Part shown: in pieces, positions 1 through 5,042 of the stretch | Numbering within the stretch: the first letter of the stretch is position 1 | Layout: each line of letters starts with the position of its first letter | From: Puniceicoccales bacterium | GTDB lineage: Bacteria > Verrucomicrobiota > Verrucomicrobiia > Opitutales > UBA953 | DNA length: 5,272 bases | Reading direction: 5' to 3' | Assembly: GCA_031289285.1 (NCBI GenBank) | Contig: JAITPT010000254.1 | Location: 1 to 5,272, forward strand | The notes under the pieces: model-generated | The model's database searches: none | Seen by the model: the letters and a program-made list of their open reading frames with translations, nothing else | What the model was told of the DNA's origin: nothing | Translations under genes and position numbers: made by a program

Positions 1-243
1 TTTTACTACATCTTCAAAAAAGCTGATCTTGACACGACCGCCGACCTCGAAAAACTTGCCCTCATCCAATCTATCCAATCCACACAACTACGGAGGAACG
101 TCATGTCACTTTACGACCACGGCATCGCCGAGGGCGAGAAACGCGGTGAAGCACACGGTAAGAAATGCGCTACTGTTAGTGCTATTCATGCGATTCAACC
201 TAAGAACGGCTATCCAGCGGGATGGGTTTGCGTAAGATTTTGA
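1..243 (+). pseudogene. C-terminal remnant of a Rpn/PD-(D/E)XK nuclease-family-like protein, partial
   Basis: The frame is open from base 1 and stops with TGA at 241-243, giving 80 residues with no start in the window. Residues 1-55 are charged, with a segment containing MSLYDHGIAEGEKRGEAHGK. Glycine-spaced G-x-x-x-G tails of this kind are usual at the C-terminus of Rpn-type (recombination-promoting nuclease, PD-(D/E)XK 'transposase') proteins. The nuclease core itself would lie upstream and is not visible. From about residue 65 the codons come from the palindromic element at 194-365, so the last 16 or so residues look like an acquired, non-native end. A GGAGG (92-96) lies 6 nt before the internal ATG at 103, so a 46-residue product starting there is possible, but the upstream frame reads smoothly into it and I think the spacing is chance. 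The family call rests on the tail pattern only. Confidence 0.42.
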
Positions 244-365
244 AGCGGATGCGGTTTGCGCTTTCCCGACGCGCACCTTGCGGTGCGTGGAGCGGAAAGC
301 GCAAGCCGCAGACGACCAAAAGATTGTGCAAAACCGCCCGCATTAACTGCCGTTTTTAGGTTGAA
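194..365. repeat. 172-bp imperfect palindrome, MITE-like element
   Basis: Two 84-nt arms (194-277 and 282-365) are imperfectly inverted around the 4-nt loop TTGC (278-281). The outer ends 194-210 and 349-365 match at 16 of 17 positions (TTCAACCTAAGAACGGC against GCCGTTTTTAGGTTGAA). An inner stem pairs 251-266 with 294-309 at 15 of 16 positions, the exception being a possible G-U pair. The tip pairs CGCACC (272-277) with GGTGCG (282-287). Between these blocks the arms are still recognisably related, for example GCGGG and GATTTTG-like stretches, with one single-base indel. No protein is encoded. Size and symmetry fit a miniature inverted-repeat element or a large REP-like unit. I see no clear target-site duplication. 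It supplies the stop codon of the upstream frame and lies just beyond the end of the Thg1-like gene coming the other way, so it could also act as a bidirectional terminator, although it lacks a T-run. Confidence 0.75.
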
Positions 366-443
366 GGGCATGGTTGCTGTGTCCTGAACGGCGTTTTCTA
401 TTTCACCCGCCAGCTACCTTTTCCGACAGTGCCAGCAGGGGCC

Positions 444-1226
444 TCATTTATCGGGGAGTGGCGCACCAGCTTCGCGGAGGCGGGTGGCGAGAAAGAGGCT
501 GTATTGGTTTTTCATTGGCAATTCGAGGTCCACTTTGAGGCGGCGACGGGTGGTCTTTGTGGTGGTTCCGGTTTTGGGGTTGAGACCCGTTTTTTCGCAG
601 TTTTCCCAATAAACGCCGACGCCGCGTTTTTGCCACGCAGGTAGATGGTTGAAGTTCACGCCGCGCTGGTGGAGAAACTCGTTTTTGCCGGACAAATCCA
701 AATGTTTTAGGCCAGCGGTGGCGGCGGTGCTGGATTCGCCAGCCTTGCGAAGAAGCCAGTAACAGTGGGCGTTAAGAGAGTTGCGGGTGGCATCCTCCTG
801 ACGCCAGCGGAAATAATCGCGAACCAGTTCTGGCGTCGGAAGCTGGCTTATCCGGCAGTCAAAGCACCCGACGCTTCCGAGGCGGAGCGAGAAGGCGGCA
901 CTGGCCTCACCAGCGAGGACGGAGTTTAGTTTGCGGAGTTTCCTGTCAAATTCACCAGCGTCGCGGTGGAAGAGGAGAGAGATTTCGTCACTCTGCGTGT
1001 AGCCATAGACGAAGCGTATGCCGATAGACATGAGGTGCTCGATGGTCGCCGTCATGTGGTCGCGGAAGGTCACGTCGAAAGGTGCCTCGAAGTGGTGTGT
1101 TTCCTTGGTGAGGCGTGTAAAACTACGTCCGTCAAGCCGCGCTACCATGAGAAGGCCGGGCAAAACGCAGTGGTCGTGCGCCGTCTCGTAACGGCGCATT
1201 TTAGTGTCGAGGTCATCGAATTTCAT
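444..1226 (-). CDS. thg1: Thg1-like 3'-5' nucleotidyltransferase (tRNA-His guanylyltransferase family)
   Basis: This 260-residue protein matches the tRNA-His guanylyltransferase (Thg1) superfamily, enzymes that add nucleotides to the 5' end of RNA in the 3'-5' direction with a polymerase-like palm and two metal ions. Visible motifs are the metal-binding RLDGR at 30-34 (D32, G33), YTQSDEISLLF at 76-86 (D80, E81), the conserved KLNSVLAGEASAAF segment at 99-112, FDCR at 122-125, and YFRWRQEDATRNSLNAHCYW at 138-157. The last corresponds to the eukaryotic YLRWRQ...HINNLYN region, but the HINNLYN sequence is replaced. That suggests a bacterial Thg1-like protein involved in tRNA 5'-end repair rather than obligatory G-1 addition. 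AWQKRGVGVYW follows near residue 198. The length is normal for the family. The ATG at 1226 lies inside the end of the upstream kinase gene (14-nt overlap), with only a weak GGA ahead of it, which suggests translational coupling. The RNA substrate cannot be told from sequence. Confidence 0.93.
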   Translation of the reverse strand: MKFDDLDTKMRRYETAHDHCVLPGLLMVARLDGRSFTRLTKETHHFEAPFDVTFRDHMTATIEHLMSIGIRFVYGYTQSDEISLLFHRDAGEFDRKLRKLNSVLAGEASAAFSLRLGSVGCFDCRISQLPTPELVRDYFRWRQEDATRNSLNAHCYWLLRKAGESSTAATAGLKHLDLSGKNEFLHQRGVNFNHLPAWQKRGVGVYWENCEKTGLNPKTGTTTKTTRRRLKVDLELPMKNQYSLFLATRLREAGAPLPDK

Positions 1227-1668
1227 CGGTTGTCCATTGGGTTAAGGTGAAGGTGTTTTCGGGCGCGATGCGCACAAAAGTAAGTGAGTCAAAACCCTCG
1301 TCGAGCGCGGGAAGTTGGAGTTGGCCGGAGGCACCGAGAACGGCCATATCGGGGACTCGGACGGCGAGCGGGCGGGCGTTGTTCCTCTGAATTGCGTCGG
1401 CGATGCGGGACTCGAAGAAGTAGCCGTGAATGCTGAACTGCGCGGCACGGGCGGGCGCAATATAGCGGGCGCGGGCGGCGACGGTAAGATTGGTGTTGTC
1501 AATCACACAGCGCGTTTTCCCTGCGAGACAGGCGTCGAAAAGGAGTTTTTCGCGGTGCCGAGTTTTGAGCATATCGAGGTTGAGGCGCAGGTGCGTATCT
1601 GCAAAACGCTCACGGTAGAAGCTGGACTTCCCTGTCGCTTGAATGCCGATAAATAAAACGAGTTCCAT
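1213..1668 (-). CDS. small P-loop kinase, polynucleotide-kinase-like
   Basis: This 151-residue, single-domain P-loop protein starts with the Walker A motif GIQATGKSS at 8-16. NLDMLKTR at 30-37 follows, with D32 and R37 placed like the catalytic Asp and substrate-binding Arg of T4 Pnk-type 5'-kinases. The Walker B-like strand VIDNTNLT sits at 55-62; the DNTN signature is typical of Pnk and related kinases. A lid-like SRIADAIQRNNAR lies at 87-99. There is no phosphatase or ligase domain, so it is far shorter than bifunctional Pnkp proteins. The likely role is ATP-dependent phosphorylation of a 5'-OH RNA end, or of another small substrate, in the cytosol. Its reading frame overlaps the Thg1-like gene by 14 nt, strong evidence that the two work together. 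The start is chosen for the AGAAGG 6 nt upstream and because the P-loop follows at once. The substrate is an inference; a generic 'AAA family ATPase' label is the safe fallback. Confidence 0.85.
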   Translation of the reverse strand: MELVLFIGIQATGKSSFYRERFADTHLRLNLDMLKTRHREKLLFDACLAGKTRCVIDNTNLTVAARARYIAPARAAQFSIHGYFFESRIADAIQRNNARPLAVRVPDMAVLGASGQLQLPALDEGFDSLTFVRIAPENTFTLTQWTTDEIR

Positions 1669-1674
1669 GTGGTG

Positions 1675-1680
1675 CCTTCT
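1675..1680 (-). promoter_or_regulatory. ribosome binding site of the PNK-like kinase
   Basis: AGAAGG on the minus strand, 6 nt before the ATG at 1666-1668, in the 31-nt gap after the xylulokinase stop. It is the only convincing Shine-Dalgarno at a gene start in this window. A second purine block, GGAGG, lies further upstream in the same gap but has no start codon at the right distance. Confidence 0.65.
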
Positions 1681-1699
1681 CTTTTTTTATCCTCCTACC

Positions 1700-3232
1700 T
1701 CATCCCTCTAACTTCCGTATTTCTGGGAGGAGGGCGGCGTAGATGGGGGCGGTTTCGGGGCGCGGGAGGATGGTTTCGCCAGTGGGGCAAAAGGCGGCGG
1801 CTAAGGTGTCGTAGGCAAAACCGCCAGTGTCGTGCGCAGCGATGAGCGCGGCACCAAGAGCAGCGGAATCCGTCACGGCAATCGTCTCGACTTTTGCCTG
1901 AAAAACATCGGCGAGGGTTTGGAGGATGCCTTTGCTGCGCGACGCGCCACCCGTGACGCGGAGGGTGTCGAAACGCCCGACCCATGCAGAGTGGAGGGCG
2001 CGAGAAAGGACTTGCCCTTCGACCGCAGCGCGGATGCGCACGGCAGGCGCAGCAGCGGCAAAGTCGAAGTTGGCGCGGAGACCGACAGGACGCCCCGACG
2101 GGGTGATTTCCGGCTCAAACCAAGGGAGGGCAAGGCGTCCGCCGTTGCCGGGCTGCGTTTGTGCGAAGGCGGTTTCGTCGAAAAACGTCCAGTCGGCACC
2201 CGTCTCGGCGCGGATGCGGTCACGGGCGAGGGAACCGTTTTTGAAACAGGCGAGGCTCATGTTGCCGCCAGCAGGGTTGCCGAAGACGTGGCCAAAGCCG
2301 TCAGGGTCGGTGTGGAACTTTTCAAAGGCGGCGAAAACGGTGTCGCTGGTGCCGAGGCTGACGACGGCTTTCCCCGGGCGGTGGGCACCCATGCCGATGA
2401 GGCTGGCGGGGTTGTCGCCCGTCCAGAGCGCGACGGGGATGCCGGCGGGCAGGCCGTATTTTGCGAAGTAGGGATGGAGCTTGCCCGCGAGGGTGCCGGC
2501 AGCGGTGGCGACTGGGGGCAAGAGGCGTTCCAGCCCGGGCGCGGTGGCGTCGGCGGCGGCCTTGTCCCAACGCCCAGCGCGGAGGTTGAGGAGGTTCATG
2601 CCCGCGCCGTCGCCACGGTCAATCGGGGCGTCTTTGCCGACGAGCACCGACGCCATAAAGGAGGAGACGAGGTGGATGCGGGCCGTGCGGGCGAAACCGA
2701 GCGGGTCGGTCTTGAGGAAGCGGCGGATTTGCGGTCCCGTGAAACGCTCGATGGCAGGCGAGCCGGTGTCGTCTTGGAGGCGTTTGCCGAGGGCGGTGCC
2801 GATTTCGCGCACCTCGGTGCCGGTGCTGCTGTCCATCCAAATCGGCGAGGTTTTTCGCGAGAAAATCCCTGCGAGTTGGTCGGCGAGCGAGCGGGCGGGG
2901 TCGAGGGCGGCGAGCGCGGCGGCGGCGGTGTTGTTGAGATAGACGGAACCGTGTTGTTGGCCAGAGCCGCCGATGCCGCGCACGGCGGCGAGCGGCGCAC
3001 CGGAGTCGGCGAGGCGGCGCAAGGCGAGGTCGAGCGCGGCGAGCCACAGGAGCGGGTCGGCGTGTTTGACGGCGGGGTCGGCGTTGGCGAGGACGCCTTC
3101 GGGCGAGTGGTATTGCGGCAGGTCTTTGCCGAAGTTGACGGTTGCGGCGGCGGCTATTTTACCGGCGGCGGCGTCTATGATGAGCGCTTTTAAGCTCTGT
3201 GTGCTGGAGTCAAAACCAAGGAAAAACGACAT
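1700..3232 (-). CDS. xylB: xylulokinase, FGGY family, eukaryotic XYLB-like type
   Basis: This 510-residue FGGY carbohydrate kinase probably converts D-xylulose to xylulose 5-phosphate for the pentose phosphate pathway. The N-terminal FGGY domain opens with FLGFDSSTQSLK (D8, phosphate-binding loop). The sugar-site segment GGSGQQHGSVYL is at 88-99 and SPIWMDSSTG at 129-138. RFTGPQIRRF (163-172) and DGAGMNLLNL (208-217) resemble human XYLB closely from memory. The C-terminal domain has the catalytic GDNPASL (272-278, base D273), the nucleotide-site SLGTSDT (292-298), CFKNGSL (329-335) and TGGASRSKGILQTLADVF (427-444). Length is normal. The frame is open for 68 further codons upstream, but that part translates an intergenic repeat; the family N-terminus begins at the ATG at 3232. 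No good Shine-Dalgarno precedes it. It is first of three closely spaced minus-strand genes. Specificity for another ketose, such as L-xylulose or ribulose, cannot be excluded. Confidence 0.93.
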   Translation of the reverse strand: MSFFLGFDSSTQSLKALIIDAAAGKIAAAATVNFGKDLPQYHSPEGVLANADPAVKHADPLLWLAALDLALRRLADSGAPLAAVRGIGGSGQQHGSVYLNNTAAAALAALDPARSLADQLAGIFSRKTSPIWMDSSTGTEVREIGTALGKRLQDDTGSPAIERFTGPQIRRFLKTDPLGFARTARIHLVSSFMASVLVGKDAPIDRGDGAGMNLLNLRAGRWDKAAADATAPGLERLLPPVATAAGTLAGKLHPYFAKYGLPAGIPVALWTGDNPASLIGMGAHRPGKAVVSLGTSDTVFAAFEKFHTDPDGFGHVFGNPAGGNMSLACFKNGSLARDRIRAETGADWTFFDETAFAQTQPGNGGRLALPWFEPEITPSGRPVGLRANFDFAAAAPAVRIRAAVEGQVLSRALHSAWVGRFDTLRVTGGASRSKGILQTLADVFQAKVETIAVTDSAALGAALIAAHDTGGFAYDTLAAAFCPTGETILPRPETAPIYAALLPEIRKLEG

Positions 3233-3333
3233 GCGCCGGAGGGAAACCGCAGCGTGAGTTGGGGCAACAATGAATTGAGAAAAAATGAGAAGAGCGAGGA
3301 CGGGAATGAGAAAAGCGAGCGAGGGACGGACGA

Positions 3334-3369
3334 GGTTGAAACCACGGATGAACACGAATAGACACGAAT
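3334..3369 (-). repeat. ATTCGTG-type intergenic repeat, left copy
   Basis: Read on the minus strand this is ATTCGTG-TCT-ATTCGTG-TTC-ATCCGTGG followed by TTTCAACC, i.e. three degenerate repeats of about ten bases. It matches the right copy at 3560-3595 in opposite orientation at 33 of 36 positions, with 26 bp exact (3334-3359). In the extended xylB frame it reads FVFIRGFN, which is a translation artefact. Confidence 0.85.
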
Positions 3370-3463
3370 AAGAAAAAGCGTAGTCGTGTCTGGGCATGTG
3401 TGGGCATGTTTGGGCGAACGAAATCACAGAGACCACCTTTGAGAAGGGAAAATTGAAAATCTA

Positions 3464-3476
3464 AAATCTGAGATTT
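3464..3476. repeat. 13-bp palindrome AAATCT-G-AGATTT
   Basis: A perfect 6-bp inverted repeat around one base, in the A/T-rich centre of the divergent region. Its twin is at 3500-3512, 36 bp away centre to centre. It could be an operator half of a paired site, or one unit of a simple AAATCT intergenic repeat, since extra AAAATCT and GAGATTT units lie alongside. Confidence 0.5.
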
Positions 3477-3499
3477 GAACCCCCAAAACCCAAACCCAA

Positions 3500-3512
3500 A
3501 AATCTAAGATTT
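3500..3512. repeat. 13-bp palindrome AAATCT-A-AGATTT
   Basis: Second copy of the small palindrome, identical in both arms to the one at 3464-3476 and differing only at the central base. A further half-site GAGATTT follows at 3519-3525. The function is unknown: operator or simple repeat. Confidence 0.5.
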
Positions 3513-3559
3513 GGAATCGAGATTTGATATCTGTTTTTGTTTTGCCTCCTGTTTTTTCT

Positions 3560-3595
3560 ATTCGTGCGCATTCGTGTTCATCCGTGGTTTCAACC
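3560..3595 (+). repeat. ATTCGTG-type intergenic repeat, right copy
   Basis: ATTCGTG-CGC-ATTCGTG-TTC-ATCCGTGG followed by TTTCAACC, inverted relative to 3334-3369. The two copies enclose a 190-base spacer and could form a stem, or be independent insertions of the same dispersed repeat. The oxidoreductase frame is open through it and again gives FVFIRGFN, so an annotation starting at 3511 would wrongly include it. Confidence 0.85.
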
Positions 3596-3684
3596 CCCGT
3601 TTCCCCTTCCCGCTGTTCCCATTCTCATTCAGCAAAGGGATTTTTCTCGTTTCTGCGGAGGCGGGTTTCTATTTTGCGCGGCTA

Positions 3685-4773
3685 ATGGAAACCTTTCGCA
3701 TCGTCCCCGAGGCGCGGCACAACGCGCTCGTCGAAGCCGCCTACGCCAAACGCGGCTACAACGCCGCCGAAGCCTGCGCCGCCGCTAAAATGGCGGCGAT
3801 GGCCACGCGCCACGGCAACCGCACCCACAACGCCATCAAGGCACTCCACCTCGACCACCTCTTTGGCTCGGGCAAAGGCGGCTGTGTCCCAAACGCGCAA
3901 ATCGAAAAAATCCCCAATCGTTTCCCTGCTGCCGAGGTTTGGGATGCGCATAAAAAACTCGGGCAAGCCGTCGCCCTCGAAGCGGTGGACACCGCCATCG
4001 CGCTCGCCGAAAAATACGGCTCAGGCACCGTCAGCGTTGACAACGCCTTCCACTATCTCTGGGGCGGCGGTTACGTGATGGACGCCGCCAAACGCGGCTA
4101 CATCGCCTACACGTGTTGCACGGCAGCGCTCGCCGAGGTCGTCCCCTTCGGCGGCAAGTTTCCCACGCTGGGCACCAACCCGCACAGCTGGGGCTTGCCG
4201 ACCACCGCCGCCGTCGGCTTCCCCGTCGTGGTGGATTGGGCGACATCGGTCGTCGCGATGGGGCGTGTCCAGCAGCTTGCCCGCGAAGGTTCGCCGCTGC
4301 CGCCCAACGCCGCTGTTGACAAAGACGGCCAGCCCACAACCGACCCCGCCGCTGCCGCCGCTCTGCTGACGTTCGGTGCGCACAAGGGCTACGGCCTCTC
4401 GCTCATCAACGAGCTTTATGCGGCCTTCATCGGCGGCTCCACGCCCACGCTGCGTTGCCGCGCTCCCGCCGCAGACGAGAAACAGACGCCTGCGTTTTTC
4501 TTCCAAGTCATCCACCCCGACGCGCTTTCGGCGGGGCGTTTCGCAGCGCAACGCTCGCAGGCGGACAACGTGAAGCGTGTCTTGGAAGACATCTTGGGGC
4601 ACGGGAACGACAAGTGCATTTTGCCCGGGCAAATCGAGGCGCGGGCGGCAGAACGCTCGGAGAAAAACGGCGGCCTGCTATTCAGCGACGCCGAGATCGC
4701 CGCGCTAAACGAAATCGCCGCCGAGGCCGGCACCCCCGCGATTGACGCGGCGGAGCTGAAAACAGCGGTGTGA
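3685..4773 (+). CDS. Ldh-family NAD(P)-dependent oxidoreductase (malate/L-lactate dehydrogenase superfamily)
   Basis: This 362-residue cytosolic dehydrogenase belongs to the Ldh_2 superfamily (PF02615), which includes YlbC/AllD, ComC and the 2,3-diketo-L-gulonate reductase YiaK and is distinct from Rossmann-type lactate dehydrogenase. Visible motifs are the catalytic-region TRHGNRTH (41-48, H43), DNAFHYLWGGG (119-129, H123), the family signature VPFGGKFPTLGTNP (153-166), DWATSVVAMG (184-193) and the cofactor-region GAHKGYGLSLINE (231-243). Length fits the family. RHGNRTH in place of the commoner SHG context marks a divergent subgroup, so the substrate is open. The ATG at 3685 is chosen because similarity begins there; the 58 codons open upstream translate an intergenic repeat. 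A GGAGG lies 23 nt upstream, too far to be a normal ribosome site. Its divergent neighbour is xylulokinase, which makes sugar-acid or pentose metabolism likely by analogy with the yiaK-lyxK grouping. Confidence 0.88.
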   Translation: METFRIVPEARHNALVEAAYAKRGYNAAEACAAAKMAAMATRHGNRTHNAIKALHLDHLFGSGKGGCVPNAQIEKIPNRFPAAEVWDAHKKLGQAVALEAVDTAIALAEKYGSGTVSVDNAFHYLWGGGYVMDAAKRGYIAYTCCTAALAEVVPFGGKFPTLGTNPHSWGLPTTAAVGFPVVVDWATSVVAMGRVQQLAREGSPLPPNAAVDKDGQPTTDPAAAAALLTFGAHKGYGLSLINELYAAFIGGSTPTLRCRAPAADEKQTPAFFFQVIHPDALSAGRFAAQRSQADNVKRVLEDILGHGNDKCILPGQIEARAAERSEKNGGLLFSDAEIAALNEIAAEAGTPAIDAAELKTAV

Positions 4774-4931
4774 ATAGGCGGGATGGGCGCGATGGGTCGC
4801 GATAGACGCAATGGGTCGAATAGGACGAATAGGAAAATAGGACGAATAGGTCCTATAAGTCCTATAGGTCCTATAAGACCTATTCGTCTTATTCGTCCTA
4901 TAAGACCTATTTTCCTATTCGACCTATCCCC
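4774..4931. repeat. self-complementary array of about 17 degenerate nonamers
   Basis: Starting one base after the oxidoreductase stop, the sequence falls into 9-base units beginning AT: ATAGGCGGG, ATGGGCGCG, ATGGGTCGC, ..., ATAGGACGA, ATAGGTCCT, ATAAGTCCT, ATAAGACCT, ATTCGTCCT, ATTCGACCT. A few units are 8 or 10 long. Units in the first half (ATAGGACGA) are reverse complements of those in the second (TCGTCCTAT). The symmetry axis is the perfect palindrome CCTATAGG at 4861-4868. Around it 4837-4860 pairs with 4869-4892 with few mismatches, GGAAAATAGG (4832-4841) pairs with 4906-4915, and GGTCGAATAGGA (4814-4825) pairs with 4913-4924. A transcript would fold into a long hairpin, possibly ending or protecting the oxidoreductase mRNA. 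No T-run follows, so terminator function is unproven. Confidence 0.8.
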
Positions 4932-4942
4932 GCCTGCTGCTG

Positions 4943-4991
4943 CCCCCTCCCCGCCGCCCCGCCACCGCCCCGCCCGCAACCTCCCCCCCCC
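4943..4991 (+). other. C-rich tract, possible G-quadruplex on the minus strand
   Basis: Runs of C at 4943-4947 (5), 4949-4952 (4), 4957-4960 (4), 4968-4971 (4), 4973-4975 (3) and 4983-4991 (9), separated by short loops. The opposite strand carries the matching G-runs and satisfies a simple G-quadruplex pattern. The tract lies between the nonamer array and the exported oxidoreductase start. It could be structural, or plain base composition. The run of nine C is a likely slippage or sequencing-error site. Confidence 0.5.
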
Positions 4992-5042
4992 GCCTCTCCT
5001 GCGGAACTTCACCCGCTGCCTGCCTGTCTGTGGTTTCCAGTC

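Larger units (their letters stand above)
3233..3684. promoter_or_regulatory. divergent intergenic region between xylB and the Ldh-family gene
   Basis: These 452 bases separate two divergently transcribed genes and should hold promoters for both, though I could not pick convincing -35/-10 pairs. The centre (about 3440-3540) is markedly A/T-rich compared with the genes and holds two AAATCT-N-AGATTT palindromes and a CCCAAAA-type run. Either side carries one copy of an inverted ATTCGTG-type repeat. The outer parts (3285-3330 purine-rich, 3590-3660 pyrimidine-rich) are of opposite strand bias but do not match base for base. Both neighbouring reading frames stay open into this region without family similarity, so I treat it as non-coding. 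Confidence 0.6.

Noticed and set aside
103..243. Separate small gene starting at ATG 103 behind GGAGG
   Set aside because: The frame is open and coding-like upstream of 103 and reads smoothly through it, so the ribosome-site match is more likely chance. I noted it as an alternative in the remnant entry.
251..309. Rho-independent terminator for the upstream frame or for thg1
   Set aside because: The stem is strong, but no T-run follows on either strand, and it is the core of a much larger palindrome. Terminator activity is possible but not supported as a primary call.
429..644. Plus-strand frame of 71 codons
   Set aside because: Antisense to the C-terminal part of the Thg1-like gene, without any motif of its own.
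1832..3193. 453-codon open frame on the plus strand opposite xylulokinase
   Set aside because: It lies wholly antisense to a well-conserved FGGY kinase. Its composition (Gly/Ala/Glu/Arg-rich, no recognisable motif) is what a high-GC gene yields in an antisense frame.
3511..3684. Signal peptide or membrane anchor on the Ldh-family protein
   Set aside because: The hydrophobic stretch comes from translating the intergenic ATTCGTG repeat and pyrimidine-rich sequence. Family similarity starts at 3685 and the enzyme is cytosolic.
4774..4931. CRISPR array
   Set aside because: Units are 9 bases, contiguous and degenerate, with no unique spacers of 25-40 bases and no cas genes.
4416..5012. Minus-strand frame with repeated GLIGPI-like tripeptides
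   Set aside because: The peptide repeats only reflect the 9-base period of the nonamer array (three codons per unit). The rest is antisense to the Ldh-family gene.
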